NCBI RefSeq assembly: GCF_954871325.1
Contig: NC_088778.1
Span: 28,691,120-28,755,119 of the forward strand
DNA: 64,000 nucleotides
DNA from: Gordionus sp. m RMFG-2023
Lineage: Eukaryota; Nematomorpha; Gordioida; Chordodea; Parachordodidae
Direction: 5' to 3'
Shown: positions 10,801 to 22,012 of the stretch, in pieces
Position numbering within the stretch: the first letter of the stretch is position 1
Layout of the letters: every line of letters starts with the position of its first letter
The notes under the pieces: generated by a model
Told to the model about the DNA's origin: nothing
Database searches by the model: none
What the model saw: only the letters and a program-made list of their open reading frames with translations
Position numbers and translations under genes: made by a program

Positions 10801-12536
10801 TTAAATATTTTTTAACGCATGTCATATAATAATACGTTGTCATAAAAATCGAATTAAATACTTCAAATGATATCATCAATAAACAAGTTAGTTCGATAAA
10901 AGAAGTTAAAGGAAACTTATACCAACGGGTTTGGGGCACCCAGCGGAAAAGGGGATCTGTAACCTCTATATCAAAACCAAATTTGGAAAGTATGGTAGAG
11001 TGGGGAAGTAAAATACCATTTTATAAATTTAAAATTTTTTAATTAATAATAAATGACATTTTCCAAATGCCCACACCATACCCCAAAATAATGGTAAAAT
11101 TAATAGTTTCGCATTGTAGGTTTGCCCTGAATAGATAAAAGTAGAACAAAATTTATTTCGTAATTATTAATTAATAAGCAGTGTAAGTTTATTAGATATT
11201 TATAATACTTTCTCTCATATCTAAAAAATATTCAATTGATGAAATGGTATTTTACTTCCATTATCTACCATACCTTCCAAATTCGATATAGAAGTAACGA
11301 TGTTGTCGTTAAAGGTATCTAAATCGATTTTTATGAAAACGGATTTTTATATATTTAATAAAATGCTAAATTTAAAAATTATTTTATTAACACAAGGTTT
11401 ATAGTATTTGCTTATGATTTATGGCTTATCCAGGGTGTTAATCTTTTACATTTACTAATGTTTTGATGGATGAAAAGTATTATTCATATCTACATTAACT
11501 TATACTGCTTATTAATTAATATTTACAAAAATTTTTTATTCTACTTTCATCTTTTGGCATTTCTAATATTGTATTATAATTCATATTTGAATTAGTTATA
11601 TCATTTTTCATTTTATCGCTCAACTCTTCCGATAATGGTTCAGTCACAAGTAGAGCGTAGTTTTAGCAGGATTTTTAATTTGTATTTTTATAATGTTTAT
11701 AGCAATTGATATAATTTTAGATACAATAATAAAAACATTTTAATTAAATACATAATTTTAAAATTATTTTTGTTATAATATTTTCGCTTGAAATTATTAC
11801 TCTTTATATCTAGTTTGGTGATATTAATAAAATAATAAATGAAAGAGCTGCATTATTATAAAATCAGCTAATTATTAACTAAGATTTGCAAAATTAACAA
11901 ATTATATTTTACTCACAACATTTCTCTCCTGGTTTATCAACATATTTTGTATCTGAATATAGATTAGATTTGACCGTTATGCCCAATACAATTTTTGATT
12001 TTTTTAAAAAATAAAGTTTACAATATTTAGTCTTTTGTTTTAGCACGTCGTGCATTTATTATAGAAATCCAGTTATTACATTCGAGTTTTTATAAAAGTT
12101 TTATTCCTTTCCGATTATTTTTGAACTATTGTATATCGATAACAGAAAAGTTTTAAATAAGATTACTTAGGCAAGAAATTTTGTTCTCCCAGTGGAAAAT
12201 GAACTTAAGGGTCAAATAAAATCTAAATTCAGATTCAATAAAGGTTGATTTATCAGATGATCCAACTAAATTATAATTTATTGATTATGTCATTTTAAGT
12301 TAATAGTTAGATATATTAAAATGTAAATTTTAACCTGAAATAAAAAATAATGAATAGGTATGCTAAACACAAATATTACCGCTACAATCCGATTAAGGTC
12401 CATTTTTACTATTTTAATACTACAAACAGATTTTATACATATTTTTAATATACCTATATAGCCCCCATCAAAAAATAATATAGAGCTTACTTAAGGAAGT
12501 GGGAGGATCCCTAATTCTTCTGTAGAGGTTTCTCAT
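4837..12536 (-). CDS. Small-exon gene (copy 1) with putative signal peptide; product unknown
   Basis: A set of short minus-strand exons running from about 12.5 kb down to 4.84 kb. Readable exons, 5' to 3', are a leader ending at 12491, a signal-peptide exon 12419-12335, exon-like blocks at 12031-11913, about 11670-11545, 11318-11256, 8647-8504 and 8105-7959, then 7479-7336, 5789-5580, 5166-4951 and the last exon 4889-4837. Six of these (11318-11256, 8647-8504, 8105-7959, 7479-7336, 5789-5580, 5166-4951) are phase class 1-1 with usable AG and GT borders. I cannot prove they form one transcript: some may belong to tandem genes or be dead copies. Degenerate paralogues at 19.4-21.2 and 22.0-30.8 kb keep the same exons, which argues that they were coding. 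I recognise no protein family. Many tiny exons plus a signal peptide is the architecture of fast-evolving secreted effector families in some invertebrates, but that is analogy only. Confidence 0.6.
4951..5166 (-). CDS. Well-formed 3' exon (second from last)
   Basis: A 216-base exon of class 1-1 with acceptor acaaaataaag, 71 open codons and donor GTATATTTA. It contains EAKKKAFEYASFQSCF, GLEDEVKILRIGKLMKPIDH and NVLDTIPEMDEGEELL. Decayed copies lie at 20856-21054 (plus) and about 22110-22350 (minus). The uninterrupted frame here against broken frames in both copies marks this as the preserved locus. Confidence 0.75.
5580..5789 (-). CDS. Well-formed 3' exon (third from last)
   Basis: A 210-base exon of class 1-1 with acceptor atttgtaaacag, 69 open codons and donor GTAATTAG. 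It is basic (contains EKKSHPVSKKK and LHRDPNKNPKIPKP) and has SWSLRQVKLPNREQIGQIW in the middle. Exit phase 1 joins correctly to the two leading bases of 5166. Decayed copies are at 19415-19611 (plus) and about 23090-23275 (minus). Confidence 0.72.
5980..6353. mobile_element. Palindromic MITE, 374 bp, with a long target duplication
   Basis: The two halves are long inverted repeats (about 160 bases each), starting GGTTC at both ends and sharing CTAAAT and GCTAAAAC blocks. The flanks GATAAATTGGGATA (5966-5979) and GATAAATTAGTATG (6354-6367) match at 11 of 14 positions. The inverted paralogue near 19200-19260 carries the uninterrupted site. A 14-base duplication is longer than is usual for hAT (8) or Mutator-like (8-11) elements, so I leave the superfamily open. 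Confidence 0.75.
7290..7710. repeat. Inverted duplicate of the 7336-7479 exon
   Basis: Bases 7545-7680 repeat the exon at 7336-7479 in opposite orientation; the run aagaattatttgtttatcaa occurs in both. The second copy has lost the splice donor and has an internal stop. The pair makes a palindrome centred near 7540, so exon copies here arise by inverted as well as direct duplication. Confidence 0.75.
7336..7479 (-). CDS. Small exon ending EIPNDDA
   Basis: A 144-base class 1-1 exon: acceptor ...ttaaag before 7479, 47 open codons including SLKRPFKEELFVYQSKDN, and donor GTATAATAG after 7336. The acceptor resembles that of the 4951-5166 exon. The paralogous exon in copy 3 is split by the hAT transposon at 26922-29845. 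Phase 1 at its end matches the two leading bases of the next good exon at 5789. Confidence 0.6.
7959..8105 (-). CDS. Repeated exon, copy X1, open
   Basis: A 147-base class 1-1 exon with the acceptor cgaattag, 48 open codons and a donor GTAAAATATC. It contains KQVSSIREVKGNLYQRDWGS and SKPNLESMVDS. It differs from X2 at many positions while staying open, which suggests that the block evolved as protein. The plus-strand antiparallel frame of some copies is also open for about 60 codons, but it has no AG acceptor. Confidence 0.55.
8504..8647 (-). CDS. Repeated exon, copy X2, open
   Basis: A 144-base class 1-1 exon with the acceptor cgaattag, 47 open codons beginning TSNDIINKQDSSIKEVKGNL and ending ESMLVSG, and the donor GTAAAATAC. 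The full frame on the minus strand and both splice borders are intact. The downstream patch (acceptor gcattgtag, then GTTTGCCCTGA) would put TGA in frame three codons later, so this could also be a penultimate exon of a short gene. Confidence 0.55.
9103..11007. pseudogene. Four further repeated-exon copies with damaged borders
   Basis: The copies at 9103-9250 (plus), 9610-9759 (minus), about 10172-10321 (minus) and 10858-11007 (plus) keep most of the reading frame, including KEVKGNLYQRVWG. At 9610 the frame meets TGA just before the donor. At 10172 the donor GT has become AT. At 10858 the acceptor AG has become AA. At 9103 the exit phase is shifted. They look like recently dead duplicates of X1/X2. 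Confidence 0.55.
11256..11318 (-). CDS. Short version of the repeated exon (63 bases)
   Basis: This copy lost the middle of the block but keeps the acceptor cgatttag, the frame and the donor GTAAAATACC. It reads TFNDNIVTSISNLEGMVDNG and is class 1-1 (two bases, 20 codons, one base). A deletion that kept the frame suggests either chance or past selection. Confidence 0.5.
11545..11670 (-). CDS. Exon-like block, IPxDDE-type end
   Basis: An open minus-strand frame contains PLSEELSDKMKND and ends MPKDE before the donor GTAGAATA, leaving phase 1. It is a relative of the exon at 7336-7479 (shared EEL block and an asparagine-rich stretch before an acidic end). No AG acceptor is visible upstream within the open frame, so this copy may be dead. 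Confidence 0.4.
11913..12031 (-). CDS. Exon-like block of the small-exon gene
   Basis: The frame stays open from an AG at 12033-12032 to a strong donor GTAAAATA after 11913 and includes SKIVLGITVKS and a Cys pair near the end. The paralogous block 30161-30280 is also open in the same frame and shares the IVLxITVKS core, although the DNA has diverged. That is what a coding exon would show. Its phases (0 in, 2 out in this reading) differ from the class 1-1 exons, so acceptor choice is uncertain. Confidence 0.5.
12335..12536 (-). CDS. 5' exons: leader and signal-peptide exon
   Basis: On the minus strand a leader ends in a donor GTAAGC after 12491. The acceptor ctgtttgtag precedes 12419, giving a 71-base intron. 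An ATG at 12403 then opens a 23-codon frame, MDLNRIVAVIFVFSIPI followed by HYFLFQ, up to a GT at 12334-12333. A short charged N-terminus followed by a hydrophobic run is typical of a signal peptide. The paralogue at 30667-30604 has the same exon (MNLYMIIEAIFMFSIPI) and the same leader donor, so the segment is conserved at protein level. The leader has its own ATG at 12536, so start choice is an inference. This copy is five bases longer than the paralogue before the donor, which changes its exit phase from 1 to 0 and may disable it. Confidence 0.6.
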
Positions 12537-13001
12537 TTGTATCAAAAAATTTCCAAAATTAGAATTCATAGTTTTATTTCATAAAAAATTTTTTTACAAC
12601 ATAATTTAATGATGATATTTAAAATTACTATAACTATCTAATGATTGTTGCGTATTTCATAATAACTATATTTTTATGATTCTTAGATTTCTAAAAAAAC
12701 AATTGTTTATAATAATGATCCTAAGAAAGAAAAATCTCGCTAAAAACGTCGATTTTTTAAAATCAGAAATATACTTAATTATTACAGTTATTCAAAAATT
12801 GGATTTATTTTTAGTTGGACCCCAAATAATATAAAAATATTTTATTGACTCATTTATAATATAATCACTATCTTTTTATATAGTAATCAATAAGTTAAAT
12901 TTAAAAAAATAATTATAAAGATTTGTGGATTTGCAGAAACATATGGGGAGATAGGCGTCTTCAGCCCTTGAGTTTATTTTATGAATATTTATAGCTTTAA
13001 G

Positions 13002-13195
<194 letters not shown>

Positions 13196-14361
13196 CATTT
13201 CAATCCAATTTAATCTAAAGAGATATATTATATTAATGAGTATATGTGTGAAACAAGGACGACAGAAAGAGTTTCTTTAAGGCATAAATGAATCTAGGTC
13301 TTGGAAATTCAAAAGATAAAATAGAATGACGTTAAAAATTTCGTGTTTAGAAATATATAATGTTTGAGCTTAAAAATTTATAGCGAAAATGTATTTTTAT
13401 TTTCAAAATGAATCATTTTTTTTAATCGATAAATTTTAATTAAAACCTTTCTTTTTATAATTAAAATTTTTTAATTTTTTTTTAAATAACATTAAATATA
13501 GAATTAAAATGAATAGGCTAGAGAAATCATAATTGTGTGATTTTAAAAATATTCTAAAAAAATACTAGGTTTGATATCTACATATCTCTAAACAAATGTA
13601 GCGAAGTTAGAAATAATATGCCAATTCAGTAGAGAGAGCTGAACTTACCCTTTAGAATAAAGGGAAGTGGAGATCGTTTAATGGGCGAATTTATTTCCAT
13701 TATTTTTTTATATTTGCAACAGAGTATTTCATTTTTGATTTCGCGATTATGGATATAGCTGTAATTTAATACAAATGATTGTTACTTAATTCAAATTATA
13801 GAAATCAAAATATTCAATTTTTTCTGCTATCTAAAAAATCTTAAGAACATGAAATAGGTGTAAATAATGAGTGGAATGAATAAAAATTTTAGTCTAACCC
13901 TTTTAAACATAAAAATAGCAAAAAATTTTCCAGAAATAAGTTTTATTTGAAAAGTAGATAATAACTATTATTGTATACAATATATAAATTTGATTGATGT
14001 TTATATTATATTAATGCAAGTATTAAGTAATTATTCATTTCAATATATTTTGTCCTATTTTATCTAAAAATTTAATAGATAACCCCCCCCCCCTTAAATT
14101 TTATCATAATATATCTACACTCCTTAAATGTCTACCCCCTTAAAAATTTTAAGCAAACTGAACCTACCCCCCCCCCCAGTCTAAATGTAGACTTGCTAGT
14201 CTTTATCATTTAAGGGGTTCAAAAAATCATATTGTTAAAATTTCTGATTTAGTTAACATTTTCAGATCTTTTTTCTTTTTAGCCAATATTTTAAAAATGA
14301 TCTCTTAAAAATTTTAAAATTCTAAGGAGGTTTATAAATTTTTTTAGTGGGGTTTGGGCCG

Positions 14362-14390
14362 CCATACACCCTTCCCTAGTGACGCTACTG
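14362..14390. mobile_element. Solo end of a small hAT-like element
   Basis: The motif CCCTAGTGACGCTACTG is the same right end as at 31713-31851 and, slightly changed, near 41616-41644. The matching left end was not found here. Confidence 0.45.
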
Positions 14391-15559
14391 TTTACAAAAA
14401 TTTAATAGTTAGGTTAAATTAAAATTTTTACTTGTGAACATTGTGTTTTCTGTTTTTTTTTTAAATTATTACATACCACCAAATTATATTTAATATCGTT
14501 CAACCACATACATGCATAAAATATAATATATAGTTGATTCCAAAGGGACACTGTCTTAATTTTAATTTAGACATGCAAGGCATTCGGCGATTAATTCAGT
14601 TATTAGCCGTTTTCTTTCTAGGGCCCGAATACCAAACAACCTGGATCTGCTAATTTATCATCAGACAATGGCTAAGACTAGATGGTTTAACTTATGTAAC
14701 TTGGTCTCTAGGTAAATCCTTAATTTAGGACTTAACATTTGTCTCTTCATTTCTAAAAAATGTAAATACTAGCGGTTGATAGTCCCTAGAAAAAAAATAT
14801 TCTAAATTAACAATTTTCACCAATAGTTATCGCTTCCCTATAATATAGGTCAAGGTGAAATTTCAAAGTTTTAAAAAATATAGGCGATAAAATAAGAGCC
14901 CTCACGTCAGAACCCAATGAGTTGTAAATGTTATGTTTAAAATTTTTTTTTCTCTGTCTTGTTTGGTTTTTATTTATTTGAAAAAATTAATTTTTGCTTT
15001 ATTCATCCATAGAAATAAGCCATTTTTTAAAAAATAATCAAATTTAATATTGGGAAATTTTTAAATAATTATCTACGGCAATGAATATTATCAAAATATA
15101 CCGATCCAACTCTTTATTTCAATATAGGGATCATTAAGTGCTGTCTAAATAACTTAAATTTTTTATGTTAATATTATGTATTGAATTATTTATGTTAATA
15201 TTTTTGTATTTTTTGTATAATTTTTATTTTCATTATTATATTATTATAGGAATTTGTATAAGAATAAGAATATATATTTTGATATGAAATAAAAGAAAAA
15301 AAAATTTCAAGAATTAGATATAAAATTTCGATAGCGCAGTCAATAAAAAGTCTAACGGATTCAAACTTGTGTTACATAGTTTGGTACGGCTTAAGAATTA
15401 CTCAACCAAGTTTAACATCATCACAAGAAAAATCACTATTGTTAATGACAATAGGATGTAATACTTATAAAATACTGGTAAATTTATCCACCTGATAGTC
15501 CCGAAAACAAGGTTTCATCCCAAACTCTAATATAATTGTAGAGAGATATAATTTTCGTC

Positions 15560-16130
15560 AATATAATCCAAAAAAATGAGGAAAAATTAATAGACTATAT
15601 AAAATCGTCTAAATTTAGCAGCGACTTGTGAATTGGGGAATATTAAAATATTGCATTATAAGATAAATTTATATTCGGAATAAAAAATCCTAAAATTTTA
15701 CAAGGACTATTATCCGAGGATGATATAGACTTAAATAGCTATTCAAATAGCTACTGCAATAGAAACATCTATAAAAAATACAAAATGAAGAAACTATCAA
15801 TCAGTTAGAAGGAGCATAATGATAGTATAAATAGAATTAAAAAGGTTAATAATTGAATCATATAATAATTATAATACGAGCTACAAAAAGCCAAATCATT
15901 GCCACTCCTGTGGAGGAAACCAAAGAAGGAATGTCTTTTCAAGAATGCCACTTGTTATAAATGCAACAAAATTGGGCACATTGCTCGGGTCTGTAGAAAA
16001 GAAATATTGAATCAACAAATAAATATAATCCAGAATTTTGAGTGGATATCGAAATATACAACAGCAATATCAGAATTGAATTAGATACTAGAGCTGGGGT
16101 AAGCATAATAAAATAAATTGATTGGAAAAA
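15560..16130 (+). mobile_element. Ty3/gypsy LTR retrotransposon fossil: gag nucleocapsid region and start of protease
   Basis: Plus-strand remnants resemble the gag of Ty3/gypsy elements of the K02A2.6-like animal lineage, including a CCHC zinc knuckle (CYKCNKIGHIARVC) near 15950-16000 followed by a protease-like region. It is an old, broken fragment with several breaks. LTRs were not identified. Confidence 0.7.
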
Positions 16131-17599
16131 TAAATTTAGGGAAGGCGGTAGGGGGGGGGGGGTGAGAAATCCCTAAAAATGAAATAACATCTACAATACC
16201 TGTAAATAATAAAACGAACAAGGACACGGTCTATATTTTTTTTTATATAATTTTCAGAACAAAGCATCGCTTTTCAATAATGAGCGGGAGCGAAGCCAGC
16301 GAGGCCCCGTAGCAAGGTTTCTGAACAAAAATTAATATAAAGGCTCATACTCGTATTTGATGGAATGGGAGGGGGGCAGAAGACCCCGTTCCATAGCAAG
16401 AATATTAGAAAAAAATATATAAACTATTTTAAATATATGCTATATTCTATTCTAAATATTAACAAAAAGTTGAAATATAATTTAAATTTTTTTGTATATA
16501 TTTATATTTTATCTCACGAAAATTCGTGTATTTTCTTACTTTTTTTTTTAAACCTTAAGCACTAATGGATATTAGAAAATTCTCGACCAAAAAAATGGTT
16601 TATTTAATTTATCTATACTAATAACTATGGTTAGAAAATTTCTAGAGTGTATAAAATGTTCAGATATCCAAATAGACTTTCTTCGTAACGTGTATGGTTT
16701 AGGAAGTCCCGCTAGATTTTGATGTTAAATTTAAAAATTTTTATACATTAAATTTTATTGAGTTGTGTATTCATTTATGTATAAAACCGATCTTATGCTA
16801 AAGTTTTAACCTTCTTTTATAATTTGAGAAATTTTTATGAGTATTTTATCTAGATATTATTTCAATCATGATTAAAAGCCATAAAGATAAAATTCAAACC
16901 TTCTAGTATATTTACTTTTAAAATGAGATTAAGAGGTTTGTCAATCCCCAGGGCTTACCAAACTCCAGGCTCTTTAGTTCTGTTATAATATAAAAACGGT
17001 TTTAAAATTCTCTTCGTATCTATTTTCTGAAAAATATTAAATTTTTTAAAAAATATAAATAAATATCCCAAATCTCACAAGCCGAAAAGAGTCATTTTCT
17101 TTTTTTTCACACCATTGTTACATTTTCCTCTTATACTCAATTTACAGATAAATCTATCTAATATATTTTATTGAATGTTTTTCAAAACTAAATATCGGAA
17201 TTCTACCCATGCTTTCGTGGGTCTATGTTATGTCATTTTATTTTAAATTATTTAACCACAGAATTTTAATAATTATTAATTTCTTTATTTTTAATCCTTT
17301 GTTTTGTTGTAAATTAAATTTATACTATATCCAACAAATCTCCAAACTGTACCTATTATTTTTGTTGATTAAATTTTGTTATATCGGATTCAATATTCAA
17401 CGGTAAAGATCTTATGTCAACTTTAATTTCCATATAAAATCTATGTAGGCCCCACTTATTTGAAATAAAAATCCTCGGAATATCATATTTTGTTGTAATT
17501 TCCTGTCCCACTCAATATTTTACTTCGATTTTTAAAAATTTCTAGGCCATCATTTATTTCTATGAAGAAAATTAGATATTTTTTAACATTTTGAACTCT
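16131..17599. other. AT-rich stretch, nothing recognised
   Basis: It contains a G-run near 16150 and a less AT-rich patch at 16270-16400 (around gcgggagcgaagccagcgag) that looks like the end of some element, without an identifiable partner. Short open frames here have no domain. Confidence 0.4.
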
Positions 17600-18838
17600 A
17601 ATTGACCTAGCAGCGTCTTCCTATATATTTTTTTAAACCGTCCACCTATGCCAACGTTATTTTGTATTTAGGGGTGGTACGATTTGCGCCTTTCAGTTAT
17701 TTGGTTTAAGGATTCAGCACGATTCAGAAAATAATAAAGTTTTATTCCAGTAGTTCAGTTCACTCCATCCATTGCTACCCAAAATCTAACTCATTTAGAT
17801 TAAAAAAAATGATCTTTTTATAGAATCAATTTTACAGGTAAGGTAAGAATATAAAAGACTAAATCGTGTTCTACATAAGATATAGTTTAAAAATAATTCC
17901 CCGATATATTCCTCCTGACCCCCCCCCCAACATCTAAATGCTTAAAAAAATGTGAAAGATTAATATTGCAATAAGCGTTATCACATTTTGTTTTTTACAA
18001 TTTTATTAATAAACTATTAAAGGAAATAAAATTAAAATTATATTTTCGTATCGAAGAGTTTGATTTTATTGCCATCGGTTTTTAAAGGCTTTCATGATCC
18101 ATCTTTTACCTATTGATGATTTTGAAAAACAAAAATAAATTCATTCAGTCCAAAAAATATTTTAAAAAAAAGTTAAATAGCGTTAGTCAATTATGAATTA
18201 TTGACAAGAAAAACATAATTTCTAAATTCAACAACTATTGTTCATTTATATTTTATAAGCCAGCATTTAAAATGCTTAATAATTTAAAAAGCTAAATTTT
18301 TACAATTTAATAACAATTTTCTGATTTAAAAGAAGAAAATGGTTTAATAAATAGAAAGGAGCTATTCGATTTGTTATAACTGGGAACTCCAATAAAGTAT
18401 TTTTTTTAAATATCCTTAAAAATGTTTTTAAGTCAAATTTTTACGACTCGGACTATTCTATTAAAATTATTGTAAGCTTTTAAAAATATAAATCCACCGT
18501 TTGTTTCGTTGGGCTTGATCTCTCACTCTATTTCACAGAAAGTGTCACTTGATGGCATAGATCAGAAGGAATAAATTTTAAAGTAAATCCTTTCTCATTT
18601 TATCAAAATTATTCGCAGATATTTTTTCTTACCTCCCACCCCTGTCTCCTGTGTCTCAGAAAATTTTATCAACTACATTAAAATTTATATCAATAAATGA
18701 TACGCTATTTTTACTTAAATATTTCTCAGCAAGATTAATATATTTATTCATTTGGTACATAAAAATAAATTGGTTAATAAAAATATTTAATCGGATGTTT
18801 TCATAAATTACCAATTATTCTAAAATGAATTTAAGCCC
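17600..18838 (+). repeat. Second copy of the 1140-4140 segment, with the empty hAT site
   Basis: Collinear with 1140-1779 plus 3580-4140. At 18234-18241 it reads ACTATTGT once, the unduplicated target of the element at 1788-3571. This fixes the exact insertion point and shows that the insertion happened in the other copy, probably after the segment duplicated. Confidence 0.88.
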
Positions 18839-18849
18839 AAAAAGCCGAT

Positions 18850-21180
18850 CAGCCTAAAGAATCTCTTTTCTTACGGCAAGACAATATTATTAACTCTAAC
18901 TATCTAAATTTTTATCTTTTCCATTGAATAATCTTCCATGCCTATTTATACTTTCCTTTTCCTTCCTAGTTTCTATTTACTAATTTCCTTTTTAGACATC
19001 CACTTTTAAAATCCCTTTTTCCTAAATACTATTTTTATATATTTCGCCGTTACCTTTGATATTTATTATTCAAATAAAAGAATAATTGCCCTGAAAAAAT
19101 AATTGTGTAAACTTAAAACATTATCAAACAAAATTAATGATTAATGACGTTAGTAGTATGAAACAGGTTTCCTATGTTTTTTTAAAATTAAAAGGTGACA
19201 TTGGCGGGACAGAATCATTTTTATCCCAATTTATTTTCTAAATAAATTTTTAAAACGTATTTATTCACTTGAACGCAAAAATATTTAACAGAGTTTTATC
19301 ACAATATTTCACATTAATTTCAAAAATGTTAGAAAAATATTTACAAAATTATGGTTGATCAAGATTTATTTGGGAGTTTAAATTTTGATAACTAATTTTT
19401 ATATTTGTAAACAGATGAGATGAAATCACACCCCATATCTAAAAAGAAAGTAATAGAAGTTGATCATTTCGCCAAGTTAAGATACCAGGGAATCAAATGA
19501 CGGATATGGAATAGGGTGGTTAAGTTATATAGAAATCCAAATAAGAACCCAAAGATTCCAAAACCCATCCTAACTTATTCTAATGCGAGAGAAAGGAAAA
19601 TGGCTATAATAGTAATTAGAATATTAATCTCGTTTATGAATTTAGATGTTAGAAAATTTTTTAATTTTAAACAGCTAAATTAAGAGTGTAATTATGACAT
19701 ATAATTAATAAAATTTTATTTAATTTTTTGTCTCTCCAACCAAAGATGAATCCCCATTACAAATGTTTTCAGATCAAATTTTGATATGAGTGAAACGTGA
19801 ATAATATAATTAACGAATAATTCCTTTAGTTTCTAGTAACATATTGTTTGATAACTTGGATTATGTTGTTTTGAACTAGTTTGGGATGATTTTAATTTAA
19901 TTATTATAGATAATCATTTTAACGCAGTAAAACCTATGGATAACCAAAGATAGTCTTGACACAGGTTATCATACACTCTACAGGGTTAATAAGATTATTT
20001 AAGACTCTCGAAACTTCTAAGCAGGATTTAGTTCTCCTCAAATATTTTAATTAACTGAAACCTTAAAAAAATTTAAATAATTCGAAAATGATCAGGGTAG
20101 TTATGTACAGGGATGCGAACCCGGAAAAAATTTTCCCTGGGTTCGGTTCGGGTTCGGTTTGAGGTTAAAAAAATAGGTGGGTTCGGTTTGAAGAGATATT
20201 TTTGACCCCGGGTTGGTTCTGGGTTCAGCTCGGGTTTAAGAATTTTTGAATTGATAAAAAAAAATAATCTATTTTTAAATCATAATTAAAAAACTAGACA
20301 TAAATTTGGTATAAAAAATATAATTTTATTTTATTTATAGGCAAAATATAGTTAAAAATTCAAAGTATAGTCATGTATAGACAAATAATTTTATTTGGAC
20401 GTATTTTTTTAAATTAACAATATCCAATATAATAATTTTTACTTTGACTTGTTCCCTTTCATTTTCCTCTAAATTTTAATCTTTGAGAATAAGTTAAATA
20501 TTAAAAATAAAATTTAAAAAATTAAAAATGAAGTAAATGAATTAAGAAGTTGTTTAAAATTTATTAAGACTACTTAATTGAAAATATTATAAAATTTCAG
20601 TTAAATCATTAATATTTGTATTTGCAATTATACAAATATCTTATATTAATTTAAACAATACACTGAACTTGGTTGAACCCGAGTTCAAATAAAATTCCCG
20701 GGTTCGGGGTTTTGGAAATTTTATAAACGGGGTTCTCGGTTCGGGTTCAAATTTTTTCCCCAAAAAATTTGTTTTTTTTCTCCGGGTTCGGTTTCGAACC
20801 CCTGGTTATATAGCTTTCAAAATTTAATAGTAATTTATTCCTAAACAAAATAAAGAGGGATTAAAGCTTACGAATATGCAAGTTTTCAAAGTTTATATAA
20901 GGTAAGCTCGTTTATTGGTTTAGAAGACGGAGTTGAAACGTTGAAGATTGCCAAATTAATTTAACCCATGGATCATTTAATGCGGTTTGAAAGGTCAAAA
21001 AAACAAAGATAAATTAAATGTTTTAGATGCTATACCAGAAATGGATGTCTACAGGTATTTTTATAATTAAATAATTTATATGTAATCAGTTAATTTATAA
21101 GATCAAGTTAGTAAGATGCTTAAGCTAAGTTAGAAAAATATTCTCGAAAGTGTTTAAAAAATTTAAGATATGTAATCCAA
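18850..21180 (+). pseudogene. Copy 2 of the small-exon gene (plus strand, decayed)
   Basis: Blocks homologous to exons 5580-5789 and 4951-5166 lie at 19415-19611 and 20856-21054, in the same order on the plus strand, and a weak version of the last exon lies near 21136-21175. Splice borders such as gtaaacag at 19414 remain, but the frames are broken, including a TAA inside the second block. A 697-base hAT derivative (20108-20804) occupies the intron. No upstream exons were found on this side. Confidence 0.75.
20108..20804 (-). mobile_element. Internal-deletion derivative of the 26922-29845 hAT element
   Basis: The ends are CAGGGATGCGAACCCG and, from the right, CAGGGGTTCGAAACCG. The flanks GTTATGTA (20100-20107) and GTTATATA (20805-20812) match at 7 of 8. 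Its left 0.3 kb corresponds to the 3' end of the full element (inverted) and its right 0.4 kb to the 5' end up to just past the first transposase exon. About 2.2 kb, including nearly all of the transposase, is missing. It could only move with enzyme supplied in trans. Confidence 0.88.
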
Positions 21181-22012
21181 ATAGATTTTCATAAGAAATT
21201 CTCCAAAAGATTAGAAGTAGCTAATGGTTTAATAAATAAAGTGGGACGAATCAATGTGTTATAAATGGAAACTCCAATAAAGTATTTTTTTAATCCTTAG
21301 AAATGTTTTTAAGTCAAATTTTTACTACTTCGGCTATTCTTTAGAAATTATTGGTAGCTTTTATATAAAATTACCTTTTGCCTAGCTTCACTCAATCTTT
21401 CACTCTGCTTCTCGGAGAATACTACTTGTTTTACTCAAGTGAACAGTAATTTCAGATTAGTGTTGTGACAACGATATTCAATCAATAAATATTACATAAG
21501 CCTCTAGATTTTATATATAATAGATGAAGGAAATGTTTGAAACTAGTAAATTTATTTTAAAATAATTGATATGGTATATGGTAAAAATTTGGAATTTATT
21601 AATACATCCTTTTAATTTTGTATTAAATATAATAATCTTGCGGAAAATTAAGTAAAATATAATATATCATTTACTGATATAAATTTTATGTTTGGTTGAT
21701 CAAATTTTCTGGGGCACAGGGAGAGGAGTAGGAGGTAAGAGAAAATAACTACGAATAAGTGTGCCTAAATGCAAATGGATATACTTCAAAATTAAGAGAT
21801 CAAGCGAAGCGAAGCAAACGGTGGTCTTATATTTTTAAAAGCTTGCAATAATTTTAAAAGAATAGCCCGAATCGACTTAAAAACATTTCTAAGGATATTT
21901 TAAAAAAATACATTATTGGAGTTCCCAGTTATAACAAATCGATTCGCCGAACTCACTTAACCATTAGCTTCTTCGGATCTTTCGAAGAATATCTTCAGAA
22001 AATCTATTTGGA
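21180..22012. repeat. Palindrome centre between gene copies 2 and 3
   Basis: Sequence on either side of about 21640 is inversely repeated: 21240-21400 reads as the reverse complement of about 21800-21960. Both arms match the 3' flank of copy 1 (4590-4800). Copies 2 and 3 therefore lie tail to tail. Confidence 0.7.

Larger units (their letters stand above)
7540..11460. repeat. Array of about 0.55 kb units in direct and inverted order, each with an exon-like block
   Basis: The unit carries a block of 140-150 bases beginning after cgaattag and ending before GTAAAATACC, then a second conserved patch around AGGTTTGCCCTGAA. Copies of the block lie at 7959-8105, 8504-8647, 9610-9759, about 10172-10321 and 11256-11318 on the minus strand, and at 9103-9250 and 10858-11007 on the plus strand. 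Direct neighbours are 542 and 562 bases apart. Neighbouring opposite copies make long imperfect palindromes, for instance around 9400-9470. Two more degenerate copies lie near 25785-25975 and 26425-26605. Confidence 0.85.
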
